Shown one piece after another: positions 47,293 through 56,309 of a stretch of 64,000 bases of DNA. Origin of the DNA: Planctomycetes bacterium syqfu. GTDB lineage: Bacteria > Planctomycetota > Phycisphaerae > Phycisphaerales > Phycisphaeraceae. Numbering within the stretch: position 1 is the stretch's first letter; the number at the start of each line of letters is the position of its first letter. The position numbers and the translations under genes were made by a program. The notes beneath the pieces were generated by a model that was given only the letters and a program-made list of their open reading frames with translations, did not search any database and was not told the DNA's origin. The stretch spans positions 2,294,001 to 2,358,000 of the forward strand of contig CP087563.1 of the NCBI GenBank assembly GCA_020974905.1, read 5' to 3'.

Positions 47293-48267
47293 ATGCACCT
47301 GTTGGACGGCCAATCGATTCTCATTACCGGTGGCACCGGCTCGTTCGGCAAACGCTTTGTTCATACGATTCTCAATCAGACCCAAGTCCGACGCGTGGTC
47401 ATCTACAGCCGTGATGAACTCAAACAATGGGAAATGGCCCAGCTTTACCCCAATGATGAACGGCTCCGCTTTTTCCTGGGAGATGTGCGCGATGAAGCAC
47501 GTCTGCTGCGTGCATTCGACACGGTGGATTACGTGGTCCATGCCGCGGCATTAAAACAGGTCCCGGCAGCAGAATACAATCCGTTTGAAGCGGTCAAGAC
47601 CAACATCCTCGGCGCCAAGAACGTCATTGATGCCGCCATTGATCGCGGCGTCAAGAAAGTTGTGGCGTTGAGCACCGACAAAGCCTCAAGCCCGATCAAC
47701 CTGTACGGCGCGACCAAGTTCGTCAGCGACAAACTGTTCATCGATGGCAACGCCTATGCCGGCAGCCGTGTCACACGCTTCGCCAATGTCCGCTACGGCA
47801 ATGTCGTCGGCAGCCGAGGCAGTGTCATCCCGCTGTTCAAAAAGCTTGCAGCCACAGGTGTCCTGCCCATCACCGATGCCGACATGACACGCTTCTGGAT
47901 CACTCTGGATCATGCCGTACAGATGGTGCTCGATGCACTGGAACTGATGTATGGCGGCGAGATTTTTGTGCCCAAAATCCCGAGCATGAAACTGGTCGAT
48001 CTAGCTAAAGCCATCGCCCCGGACGCCGAATTGAAATTCATCGGCATGCGGCCCGGCGAAAAGCTCCACGAGGAATTGATCAGCCAACATGACGCCCATC
48101 GCTGCATGGATATCGGTAAATGCTACGTCATGATGCCGGAGATGGAGTGGTTTGAACCGCAGCGCATTGAAGGCAAACCGGTCAGTCCCGACTTCGCCTA
48201 TACCAGCGACCGCAATGAACAATGGCTAAGCACCGAGCAACTCATGGAGATGATCAAGCATGTCTGA
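47293..48267 (+). CDS. pseB: UDP-N-acetylglucosamine 4,6-dehydratase (inverting)
   Basis: A 324-residue short-chain dehydrogenase-type enzyme that starts pseudaminic acid synthesis: it dehydrates UDP-GlcNAc and inverts C5. The NADP loop is ITGGTGSFGKR near residue 11. The catalytic set matches the family: STDK with Asp129 and Lys130, and Tyr138 with Lys142 in YGATK. RYGNVVGSRGSVIPLF and MTRFWITLDHAV are typical of FlaA1/PseB. ATG 47293 has GGAG six bases upstream. It is first in a nine-gene operon and overlaps the next gene by eight bases. Confidence 0.94.
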   Translation: MHLLDGQSILITGGTGSFGKRFVHTILNQTQVRRVVIYSRDELKQWEMAQLYPNDERLRFFLGDVRDEARLLRAFDTVDYVVHAAALKQVPAAEYNPFEAVKTNILGAKNVIDAAIDRGVKKVVALSTDKASSPINLYGATKFVSDKLFIDGNAYAGSRVTRFANVRYGNVVGSRGSVIPLFKKLAATGVLPITDADMTRFWITLDHAVQMVLDALELMYGGEIFVPKIPSMKLVDLAKAIAPDAELKFIGMRPGEKLHEELISQHDAHRCMDIGKCYVMMPEMEWFEPQRIEGKPVSPDFAYTSDRNEQWLSTEQLMEMIKHV

Positions 48268-49408
48268 ATCCTTCATCCCTTACGGGCGTCAGAGCCTGGA
48301 TGAATCGGATATTCAGCAGGTCATCGACGTGTTGCGCAGTGATTTTCTGACGACCGGACCAGCTGTCAACGCATTTGAACAACAGCTTTGCCGATGCTCC
48401 CAAGCCCCCCATGCCGTGGCCGTCAGTTCGGGCACTGCCGCGTTGCATACTGCCTATTTTGCCGCGGGACTCCAGGCCGGTGACGAAATCATCACCACAC
48501 CGCTGACGTTTGCAGCCACCGCCAATGCGGCGTTGTACCTTGGGGCCAAGGTTCGTTTTGTGGATGTCGATCCGGCGACAGGCAATATCAATCCATCCGC
48601 CATTGAAACCGCCATCACGGATCGTACACGTCTGATCGTGCCCGTGGATTACACCGGTTTGCCAGCGGATTACGATACCATTTCAACCATCGCCCAAAAG
48701 CACCATCTAACCGTGGTTGCCGACGCCGCCCATTCGTTGGGGGCCACCTATCACGAACGCCCGGTCGGCACATTGGCGGATATGACAGCCACCAGCTTCC
48801 ATCCCGTCAAACCGATCACCACTGCCGAGGGCGGTGCCGTGTTGACATCCAACAGCCAATATGCGATTCGGGCAGCACGTTTTCGAACCCATGGGGTGAC
48901 CCGCGATCCTGAACTGTTGCATGAGCAGCAGGGACCATGGTGGTACGAAATGCACGACTTGGGTTTGAACTACCGCATTTCGGATATTCACTGTGCGCTG
49001 GGTGTCAGTCAACTTCGCAAACTCGAATCGTTCATCACGCGCCGCCGACAGATCGCCGAAATGTACACCCAACAACTGGCAGATCAGGACGATTTGATTT
49101 TGCCGGTGACACCGGAGCATTGTCAATCAGGTTGGCATCTATATGTCATCCGCATTCGCCAAGGTGCAGCCCGTCGCAAGGCTGTCGTCGAGTATCTTCA
49201 CCAGCACAAAATCGGCGTGCAGATTCACTATATCCCGGTGCACTATCATCCGTACTATCAGCAACTGGGTTATCAACGCGGCAGCCTGCCCCATGCCGAA
49301 ACTTTTTACGATCAATGCATCTCGCTGCCGATTTTCCCAGCCATGACCGATGACGATGTGGCCCGTGTCGTTGAACAAATCAAGCTGGCTTTACAGGTCA
49401 CTTGGTAA
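48260..49408 (+). CDS. pseC: UDP-4-keto-6-deoxy-sugar aminotransferase
   Basis: A 382-residue PLP enzyme of the DegT/DnrJ/EryC1 family. Lys184 in SFHPVKPITT is the expected PLP lysine and Asp155 in VVADAAHSLG the PLP-nitrogen partner. Other family marks are FLTTGPAVNAFE and VSSGTAALHTAY. It aminates the PseB product at C4 using glutamate. It overlaps pseB by eight bases, so the two steps are translationally coupled. Unstable keto intermediate transfer fits such coupling. Confidence 0.93.
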   Translation: MSESFIPYGRQSLDESDIQQVIDVLRSDFLTTGPAVNAFEQQLCRCSQAPHAVAVSSGTAALHTAYFAAGLQAGDEIITTPLTFAATANAALYLGAKVRFVDVDPATGNINPSAIETAITDRTRLIVPVDYTGLPADYDTISTIAQKHHLTVVADAAHSLGATYHERPVGTLADMTATSFHPVKPITTAEGGAVLTSNSQYAIRAARFRTHGVTRDPELLHEQQGPWWYEMHDLGLNYRISDIHCALGVSQLRKLESFITRRRQIAEMYTQQLADQDDLILPVTPEHCQSGWHLYVIRIRQGAARRKAVVEYLHQHKIGVQIHYIPVHYHPYYQQLGYQRGSLPHAETFYDQCISLPIFPAMTDDDVARVVEQIKLALQVTW

Positions 49409-49436
49409 CCGCATTGTTCAGGTATACTGTTTCACA

Positions 49437-50141
49437 ATGAATTTACACGAAAAACACAGAAACATCGCCATCATCCCCGCACGTGGAGGAAGCAAGCGGA
49501 TTCCAGGCAAGAACATCCGTGACTTCTGCGGCAAACCCATCATCGCTTATTCCATCCAAGCCGCCCTGGACAGCGATCTGTTTGAGCAAGTCATCGTCTC
49601 GACCGATTCACAGGACATTGCAGACGTGGCTGTGCAGTATGGCGCACAGGTTCCTTTTCTTCGGCCTGCCGACTTGTCGGGCGATATCATCGGCACAAAC
49701 GACGTTGTGATCCATGCCTTAAACTGGCTCAAGGAGCAAGGGATCAGCTCCCCCTTTGCCTGCTGCATCTACGCCACCGCCCCATTTGTTCAAAGCCAAT
49801 ATCTGAAGCAGGGATTGGACACGCTCAAGCAATCGCAATCCCACATGGCGTTTTCCGTCACCACGTTTGCCTTCCCAATCTGGCGGAGCCTACGCATCAA
49901 TGACCACGACCTACTGGAGCCCAATTGGCCCGAACACGAACAATCACGCTCACAGGATTTGCCCGAAGCCTATCACGATGCCGGCCAGTTTTACTGGTAT
50001 TGCGTTGAAAAACTGCTGATAACCAAGGCTTCCCCCTACTCAGGTGCTGTCCCCGTCCATCTGCCGCGTCACCTGGTGCAGGACATCGATACTCCAGAGG
50101 ATTGGCAACGGGCGGAATACATGTACAAGGCCATGCATTGA
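49437..50141 (+). CDS. pseF: Pseudaminic acid cytidylyltransferase
   Basis: A 234-residue CMP-sugar synthetase. The CTP-binding loop is AIIPARGGSKRIPGKNIRDF at residues 10-29. AATD-like and acceptor marks are VIVSTDSQDIADVA, YATAPFVQSQYL and DAGQFYWY, and the end has the DIDTPEDW motif that binds metal. It activates Pse to CMP-Pse. ATG 49437 is preferred to earlier in-frame starts because the CTP loop sits at a normal distance. The distance from pseC is 28 bases. Confidence 0.92.
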   Translation: MNLHEKHRNIAIIPARGGSKRIPGKNIRDFCGKPIIAYSIQAALDSDLFEQVIVSTDSQDIADVAVQYGAQVPFLRPADLSGDIIGTNDVVIHALNWLKEQGISSPFACCIYATAPFVQSQYLKQGLDTLKQSQSHMAFSVTTFAFPIWRSLRINDHDLLEPNWPEHEQSRSQDLPEAYHDAGQFYWYCVEKLLITKASPYSGAVPVHLPRHLVQDIDTPEDWQRAEYMYKAMH

Positions 50142-50187
50142 CTTACCGATACGAACACCCTGAACAACTGTCCAAAAGGAACTGACC

Positions 50188-50814
50188 ATGGCAAACACAT
50201 TTCAAACCGAACAGGAAAAGTTCTGGGCTGGCGAATTCGGCGATCAGTACATCGATCGCAATACATACGCCAAAGAGTTGACGGCACGCCTTGCCCTGTT
50301 TGCCAAAATCCTGGCTCACACCCGCGATGTCCAAAGCCTCATCGAGTTCGGCGCCAACATCGGCAACAACCTCAAAGCCCTCAAGCAACTCTTCCCACAA
50401 CTGAATCTCTCGGCGATTGAAATCAACCAGAAGGCTGCAGACGCCTTAAACCAATGGGGCCACGCACAGGTCTTCCATCAATCCATTCTCGATTTCAAGC
50501 CTCAGCAGCAATACGATCTGTCCATGACATCCGGCGTGTTGATTCACATCAATCCCGACATGCTCAACAAGGTCTACGACGCACTTTACCAATCTTCTGG
50601 TCGGTACATCTGCCTGATTGAGTATTACAACCCCAGTCCTGTTGAAGTGAAATACCGCAACCAGGAGGGTAAACTTTTCAAGCGGGATTTTGCTGGTGAA
50701 ATGCTCGACCGCTTTTCGGATTTGTCGCTGATCAGTTACGGCTTTGGCTATCATCGCGATCCGAATTACCCACTGGATGATCTGACATGGTTTCTGCTCG
50801 AGAAACGATCGTAA
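50188..50814 (+). CDS. Pseudaminic acid biosynthesis-associated methylase
   Basis: A 208-residue SAM-dependent methyltransferase. It matches the small methylases often found inside pseudaminic acid clusters: FWAGEFGDQYIDRN near residue 11, the SAM loop LIEFGANIGNNLKAL near 51, and SGVLIHINPD near 115. It probably methylates the sugar or a derivative, but the target has not been shown for most relatives. ATG 50188 has AAGGA seven bases upstream. Confidence 0.85.
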   Translation: MANTFQTEQEKFWAGEFGDQYIDRNTYAKELTARLALFAKILAHTRDVQSLIEFGANIGNNLKALKQLFPQLNLSAIEINQKAADALNQWGHAQVFHQSILDFKPQQQYDLSMTSGVLIHINPDMLNKVYDALYQSSGRYICLIEYYNPSPVEVKYRNQEGKLFKRDFAGEMLDRFSDLSLISYGFGYHRDPNYPLDDLTWFLLEKRS

Positions 50815-50915
50815 GACCAGACCCTACTTGCTTGCCGAATGTCGCCCTCAAGGTTTGTGATATGATTGTCTATTGATCAAAACACAACCGTCACCGTGAT
50901 TGTATGGAGCAACTG

Positions 50916-52070
50916 ATGATTCGTTATTGCACACAATGTGTGATGCCTGAAACCAAGCCTGATCTTTTTTTTGATGATCATGGCGTTTGCTGTGCCTGTT
51001 TGAATTACATGAATCGCAATCAAGTCGATTGGGACAGTCGCAGGAAAGAACTACTTGAGATCCTTGACCGTTACCGGTCGGCGAATGGGTCCAACTGGGA
51101 CTGTATTATCCCGGTGAGTGGTGGTAAGGATAGTACTTACCAAGTTATTCGCTTGCTCGAACTGGGCATGAATCCGCTTTGTGTCACCGCCACCACCTGC
51201 GATTTATCCGATATTGGTCGTCACAATATTGAAAACATCAAGAAGTTGGGTGTGGATTATGTGGAGTTCACATCCAACCGTGTGGTTCGTGCCAAAATGA
51301 ATCGAATCGGCTTAAAACAGGTCGGCGACATTTCTTGGCCTGAACATGCTGGGATATTCACCATCCCGGTCCGTGCCGCAGTGCAGTTCAATGTGCCATT
51401 GATCGTCTGGGGTGAAAACTCTCAGAATGAGTATGGCGGACCCGCCGCCGCCAGTAAAAACAATGTCCTGACGCGCCGTTGGCTCGAGGAGTTCGGCGGT
51501 CTTTTGGGCCTTCGCGTATCGGATATCATCGGCCAGGAAGGCATCGAAGCCCGACACCTGATCCCGTTTACCTATCCTGATAACGATGACCTGCAACGTG
51601 TCGGTGTCACGGGTATTTTCCTGGGCTACTACCTGCCGTGGGACGGTTATGCCAATGCCTTGCTTGCACAGGGTCATGGTCTGAAAACGTTCCATAACAC
51701 CGTTGAAGGCTCTGTTGTCAACTACGAAAATCTGGACAACCACCAAACCGGTATCCACGATTATTTCAAGTTCCTGAAATTTGGTTTCGGACGTGCCACC
51801 GACATCGCCTGCATGCATATCCGACGCGGTAGAATCACTCGCAAAGACGGCATGCAACTGGTCAAAATGCACGATGGCAAATTTCCCTGGACTTATCTGG
51901 ACAAACCGGTGGACAAAATTCTCGAACCAATGGATCTGTCCGTCGATGAATTTATCCAGATCTGTGATCGTTTCACAAACAAGAAAATTTTCAAAAAAGA
52001 TGCCCATGGCAAACTGCTCAAGGATCGCCATGGCAATCTGACCAAGATCAACGACGATAACGTGGACTAG
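50916..52070 (+). CDS. pseA: N-acetyl sugar amidotransferase (PseA-like)
   Basis: A 384-residue PP-loop ATPase. The N terminus has Cys pairs (YCTQC at 4-8, CCAC at 25-28) expected to bind zinc. The ATP-binding PP motif SGGKDS lies at 68-73. It follows the family in its HTGIHDYFKFLKFGFGR segment. PseA makes the acetamidino form of pseudaminic acid from the acetamido form, with ammonia from a glutaminase. ATG 50916 is chosen because GGAG lies six bases upstream and the family begins just before the first Cys; ATG 50904 is an alternative. Confidence 0.88.
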   Translation: MIRYCTQCVMPETKPDLFFDDHGVCCACLNYMNRNQVDWDSRRKELLEILDRYRSANGSNWDCIIPVSGGKDSTYQVIRLLELGMNPLCVTATTCDLSDIGRHNIENIKKLGVDYVEFTSNRVVRAKMNRIGLKQVGDISWPEHAGIFTIPVRAAVQFNVPLIVWGENSQNEYGGPAAASKNNVLTRRWLEEFGGLLGLRVSDIIGQEGIEARHLIPFTYPDNDDLQRVGVTGIFLGYYLPWDGYANALLAQGHGLKTFHNTVEGSVVNYENLDNHQTGIHDYFKFLKFGFGRATDIACMHIRRGRITRKDGMQLVKMHDGKFPWTYLDKPVDKILEPMDLSVDEFIQICDRFTNKKIFKKDAHGKLLKDRHGNLTKINDDNVD

Positions 52071-52080
52071 GAACCAATCA

Positions 52081-52698
52081 GTGCAAGTAGTGGTCATCGA
52101 TTACGGCATGGGCAATTTACAGTCGGTCCTGCGAGCCTTTGAGGAATGCGGTGCGGATGTGATCATCAGCGATCAACCCGCATCACTGAAAACAGCTTCT
52201 CATATTGTTCTGCCCGGCGTCGGAGCGTTCAGCGATGCCATGAACCAGATCCATGCAATGGGTTGGCACGATGCCATCCGTCACGAAGCGATCCAATCGC
52301 ATGTCCCGCTACTGGGTATCTGTCTGGGCATGCAACTGCTGGCTGACACCGGGTGTGAAGGTGGCCAGACGCAAGGCCTTGGACTGGTTCCGGGGACCGT
52401 CCAAAAGCTTGTACCCGATACGCCGCAGACACATATCCCGCATGTGGGTTGGAATGAATTTCATCGCGTGCAGGATCATCCATTGTTTGAAGGCATTGCC
52501 GACGGGACGGATTTTTACTTCGTGCACAGCTACCACTTCAAACCTGCATCCGGGCAACATGCAATCGGCAGCACGCCGTACTGTGGGGGGTTTGTCTCGG
52601 CCGTGCAAAGTGACAATATCTTCGGTGTTCAGTTTCACCCGGAAAAAAGCCATCGCCCGGGCTTTCGCATCATTGAGAATTTTTTAAACATCAACTGA
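52081..52698 (+). CDS. hisH: HisH-like glutamine amidotransferase for sugar amidation
   Basis: A 205-residue class I glutaminase. The triad is complete: Cys81 (GICLGMQ), His186 and Glu188 (QFHPEKS). The oxyanion segment is LPGVGAF at 44-50. In histidine synthesis HisH feeds ammonia to HisF. Here it sits between pseA and a HisF-like gene, away from other his genes, and so should feed ammonia to PseA through that partner. GTG 52081 has AGGA nine bases upstream. Confidence 0.88.
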   Translation: MQVVVIDYGMGNLQSVLRAFEECGADVIISDQPASLKTASHIVLPGVGAFSDAMNQIHAMGWHDAIRHEAIQSHVPLLGICLGMQLLADTGCEGGQTQGLGLVPGTVQKLVPDTPQTHIPHVGWNEFHRVQDHPLFEGIADGTDFYFVHSYHFKPASGQHAIGSTPYCGGFVSAVQSDNIFGVQFHPEKSHRPGFRIIENFLNIN

Positions 52699-52711
52699 AA
52701 GGATTGGAACA

Positions 52712-53482
52712 ATGCTTAAAGTACGTGTCATTCCGACCCTTTTATGGAAAGGTGCGGGGCTGGTCAAGGGCGTTGGCTTTGACAGTTGGCGGCGCGTGGG
52801 AACAGTCCTGCCGGCGGTCAAGGTTTACAACATGCGCGAAGTCGATGAGTTGATCGTGGTGGACATCACTGCAACGGCCGAAGAACGCCAACCGGATTAT
52901 GAATCGATCCAGGAATTCGCCTACGAAAGTTTTGTCCCCCTGACCATGGGAGGAGGCGTCCGTAGCATTAACGATATCCGAAGTCTGCTCCGTTGCGGCG
53001 CAGATAAGGTTGCCATCAACACTGCCGCCTATGCCGATCCGAGCATCATCACAAAGGCTGCCGACGTCTTCGGCTCTCAATGTGTCGTGGTTAGCATTGA
53101 TGCCAAACGACAATCCGACGAACGCCACCAATGCTACTCACATTGTGGCAGCAAACCCACGGGTTTGGAAGTTGTCCAATGGGCCCAAAAGGTCGAGGAA
53201 CTTGGTGCAGGCGAAATTCTCATCACGTCCATCGAGCGGGACGGCACCATGGAAGGTTACGACCTGGACCTGATTAGCAAGGTATCCACGGCTGTGAATA
53301 TCCCCGTCATCGCATCGGGCGGTGCGGGTACCTATGAACATTTTTACCAAGCCCTGACCCAAGGCAAAGCCCAAGCGGTTGCCGCAGCCAGCCTGTATCA
53401 CTTTACCGAGCAAACCCCGCTGCAGGCCAAGCTGTATTTAAAATCCAAAGGCATTCATGTGAGAACCTCACAGTTGACTTGA
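52712..53482 (+). CDS. hisF: HisF-like ammonia-channel subunit, cyclase residue lost
   Basis: A 256-residue TIM barrel of the HisF family. Alignment by position shows Asp130 (VSIDAK) kept but the usual catalytic Asp11 (family CLDV) replaced by Leu11 in [10 protein letters not shown]. Without Asp11 the cyclase step is not expected. The barrel can still channel ammonia from HisH, which is the role proposed for paralogues paired with sugar amidotransferases. ATG 52712 has AAAGGA eight bases upstream. Confidence 0.87.
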   Translation: MLKVRVIPTLLWKGAGLVKGVGFDSWRRVGTVLPAVKVYNMREVDELIVVDITATAEERQPDYESIQEFAYESFVPLTMGGGVRSINDIRSLLRCGADKVAINTAAYADPSIITKAADVFGSQCVVVSIDAKRQSDERHQCYSHCGSKPTGLEVVQWAQKVEELGAGEILITSIERDGTMEGYDLDLISKVSTAVNIPVIASGGAGTYEHFYQALTQGKAQAVAAASLYHFTEQTPLQAKLYLKSKGIHVRTSQLT

Positions 53483-53496
53483 ACCATTCCAAAGGT

Positions 53497-54993
53497 ATGA
53501 AACAGCATCTGATCATCCGAGCTGACGCAAACACCCGCATGGGCACCGGTCACGTCATGCGCTGCCTGGCATTGGCGCAGGCATGGCAGGATCGGTTTGA
53601 GTATGTAACTTTTGCCTATACCGTCATGCCGGATACCATCAAGAAACGCCTGGATCAAGAGCACATGAAATATGTTCGGATACAGGCACCCGCCGGTACG
53701 CAAGCCGATGCTCAACAACTCATTGAACAGGCACTCTCAATCCATGCAACTTGGGTTGTGGTGGATGGCTACAAGTTTGATGCGGCATACCAAAAGATGC
53801 TTGAAGAAGCGGGATTAAAGGTCCTGTTCATGGATGACTACGGGCATGCAGCGCCCTATCGTGCAGACCTGATTCTCAATCAGAATGCATCGGCACAACC
53901 ATCCTGGTATACCCAACGTGCAGATGGCTCGCGTCTACTGCTGGGGACTGAGTATGTCTTGTTGCGCCGTGAATTTAACCTATTGGATCACGTGCCCAAT
54001 GAACCTGCATCCATTGCACGAAAAATACTAATCACGATGGGCGGTGCAGATCCGGACAATGTCACCGCCAAGGTTCTGTCCTGTTTTGAATACTTACCTG
54101 CTGGCCTGTTTGAGTTGGCTGTGGTACTTGGTGCAGCGAACCCACATCATCATGCGTTGGAACAACTGGCCTCCCAAATCCCATCGACGGTGCAATTCCA
54201 CCGAAATATCACCGACATGCCGGCGATCATGAGACAGGCAGATATGGCAATCACCGCAGCTGGAAGCACCTGTTATGAACTGGCGTACATGGCAGTGCCG
54301 ATGCTGGCCATCATCCTTGCTGAAAATCAACGGGCGTTATGCGAATCCCTGGACCAGGCCGGCATTGCCATCTCAATGGGATGGCATCATCAACTGCAAG
54401 TCTGTCAATTGGCAGACAGTATCAAAAAACTGGCCGAAGATGCCCTCCTCAGATCGACCCTGGCGCAGACCGCAAAAAAACGCGTCGATGGTCAAGGTCC
54501 CCTCCGAACAATGCATGCCATGGGCGCAGGCTATCTCCGGCTTCGTCCTGCGACAGTTGATGACTGCCGTTTACTGTGGGAATGGCGACATGATCCTGTG
54601 GTGCTTGCGTCTTCTTTTTGCTCTGATCCGATCCCTTATGATCAGCACATGCAATGGTTCAACCACAAATTGCAGCAACCGTCCTGCCGAATTGAAATTG
54701 CAGTCAATCAACAGCAGCAACCCATCGGCCAAGTAAGACTGGAGCTGATACAGAACCGTGCCCAAATCAGTGTGAATACGGCACCCACATTGCGCGGGCA
54801 AGGTTTGGGGTGTCAATTAATTCGCATGGCCAGCCGGAAAGCTTTGCTCACCGGTTGGGCCAAGGCAATCGATGCTTATATCAAAGTGCAGAATGTCGCT
54901 TCATGCCGGGCATTTGAACGAGCCGGATTCACTGATGCCGGGCAGTGCATGATGGAAAAAATGCAAACCAAACATTACGTTTTCACGCTGTGA
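53497..54993 (+). CDS. pseG: PseG-PseH fusion: UDP-sugar hydrolase and N-acetyltransferase
   Basis: A 498-residue protein. The first 340 residues match PseG, a GT-B-fold hydrolase that releases UDP: IIRADANTRMGTGHVMRCLA near residue 7, KVLFMDDYGHA, ITMGGADPDN near 190 and GSTCYELAYMAVPML. From about 350 a GNAT fold begins (RLRPATVDDCRLLWEWRHDP), with acetyl-CoA loop GQGLGCQLI; this corresponds to PseH, which N-acetylates the 4-amino group. In many bacteria these are two genes. ATG 53497 follows AAAGG closely; TTG 53479 is another option. Confidence 0.9.
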   Translation: MKQHLIIRADANTRMGTGHVMRCLALAQAWQDRFEYVTFAYTVMPDTIKKRLDQEHMKYVRIQAPAGTQADAQQLIEQALSIHATWVVVDGYKFDAAYQKMLEEAGLKVLFMDDYGHAAPYRADLILNQNASAQPSWYTQRADGSRLLLGTEYVLLRREFNLLDHVPNEPASIARKILITMGGADPDNVTAKVLSCFEYLPAGLFELAVVLGAANPHHHALEQLASQIPSTVQFHRNITDMPAIMRQADMAITAAGSTCYELAYMAVPMLAIILAENQRALCESLDQAGIAISMGWHHQLQVCQLADSIKKLAEDALLRSTLAQTAKKRVDGQGPLRTMHAMGAGYLRLRPATVDDCRLLWEWRHDPVVLASSFCSDPIPYDQHMQWFNHKLQQPSCRIEIAVNQQQQPIGQVRLELIQNRAQISVNTAPTLRGQGLGCQLIRMASRKALLTGWAKAIDAYIKVQNVASCRAFERAGFTDAGQCMMEKMQTKHYVFTL

Positions 54994-55021
54994 AAATGAC
55001 ACTGGTTCAGGAGAATGATCG

Positions 55022-56086
55022 ATGAACCCACTTCAAATTGCAGACCGATCCATCGGCCCGGAGTCCCCGGTTTATATCATTGCCGAAATGTCGGCCAACC
55101 ACGGGCATGATCTGGATCATGCATTGCGACTTGTCGCAGCAGCAAAAGATGCCGGCGCCGATGCAATCAAGCTGCAAACATACACGCCCGATACGATGAC
55201 AATTGATTGTGAAAAGCCTTGTTTTCAAATTGGCAAGGGAACCGTGTGGGAGGGGAAAAATCTTTACCAACTCTATCAGGAAGCCTACACACCTTGGGAC
55301 TGGCATCCACGATTGATGCAGGAAGCGGCCAACCTGGGGCTGCATTGTTTCTCATCACCTTTTGACCAATCTGCAGTTGATTTTCTGGAATCACTCAACA
55401 CACCTGCATACAAAATCGCTTCCTTTGAGTTGATTGATATTCCACTGCTCAAAGCGGTGGCGGCGACGGGTAAACCGGTGATCGCTTCCACGGGCATGGC
55501 CAGTCTTGCAGAGATTGAAGAAGCGGTGCTGACACTGCGTGAAAACGGCTGCAAAGAGTTAGCACTACTCAAATGTGTCAGCAGCTATCCGGCATTCCCG
55601 GAAGATATGAATCTCATTACGATAGCCCATCTCACCCAGACGTTTGATTGTGTGTCAGGATTATCCGATCACTCCCTGGAACCGGCTGTGCCCGTAACGG
55701 CCGTTGCATTAGGAGCAAGGATCATCGAAAAACATCTGACCCTGTCACGAGACGTTGGAGGTCCAGACAGCAGCTTTTCCATGGAGCCGCACGAATTTGC
55801 GGAAATGGTACGTGCTGTGCGTACGACCGAAGCTTCAATGGGACGAATCAATTACAAAATCACTGAAAAGGAAGAAGCTTCACGCGTGTTCCGCCGGTCA
55901 CTTTTCGTTGTCCATGATATCGCCCCAGGTGAGTTTTTCACTGAACAGAACGTCCGTTGTATCCGCCCGGGTGACGGATTGCATCCACGGTATTACACAA
56001 CTGTGTTGGGTCAATGCTCTGCCATGACTATCCCCTGTGGAACCCCCTTGTCTTGGAAACATCTGGCTGCACCGTCACAAGGTTAA
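55022..56086 (+). CDS. pseI: Pseudaminic acid synthase
   Basis: A 354-residue NeuB-family enzyme. It condenses the freed sugar with phosphoenolpyruvate to give pseudaminic acid. The barrel starts YIIAEMSANHGHD near residue 18, with SSPFDQSAVDFL, YKIASFELIDIPLL, STGMASLAEI and SGLSDHSLEP typical of PseI. The C-terminal SAF antifreeze-like domain is seen at about 290-350 (RRSLFVVHDIAPGE). ATG 55022 has AGGAG eight bases upstream. It is the last gene of the operon. Confidence 0.93.
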   Translation: MNPLQIADRSIGPESPVYIIAEMSANHGHDLDHALRLVAAAKDAGADAIKLQTYTPDTMTIDCEKPCFQIGKGTVWEGKNLYQLYQEAYTPWDWHPRLMQEAANLGLHCFSSPFDQSAVDFLESLNTPAYKIASFELIDIPLLKAVAATGKPVIASTGMASLAEIEEAVLTLRENGCKELALLKCVSSYPAFPEDMNLITIAHLTQTFDCVSGLSDHSLEPAVPVTAVALGARIIEKHLTLSRDVGGPDSSFSMEPHEFAEMVRAVRTTEASMGRINYKITEKEEASRVFRRSLFVVHDIAPGEFFTEQNVRCIRPGDGLHPRYYTTVLGQCSAMTIPCGTPLSWKHLAAPSQG

Positions 56087-56309
56087 TAGAGCCCAAACAG
56101 CCATAACATCGAGACGGGCTCAGCTTGAATCACCTGTATAACTTGACCTGCCCCCTCAAACCCAGTCCAAGACTTATGAGAGAATCTCGTAATCAAGGAC
56201 GTCATTTGAAAGACTTATCCCCATGGCCCGAATACGAGAAGCGGTTTCAAATCCGAAGCGCAAGGTGGGGTAACAACAAAGGACCTCGTAAGTTGATGGT
56301 ACATTGAGG

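Noticed and set aside
51312-52097. 261-codon open frame on the minus strand
   Set aside because: It mirrors pseA, which has clear zinc and PP-loop motifs; the antisense protein has none.
52081-53482. hisH-hisF as a histidine biosynthesis operon
   Set aside because: No other his genes are nearby, they follow pseA directly, and the HisF-like protein lacks Asp11.
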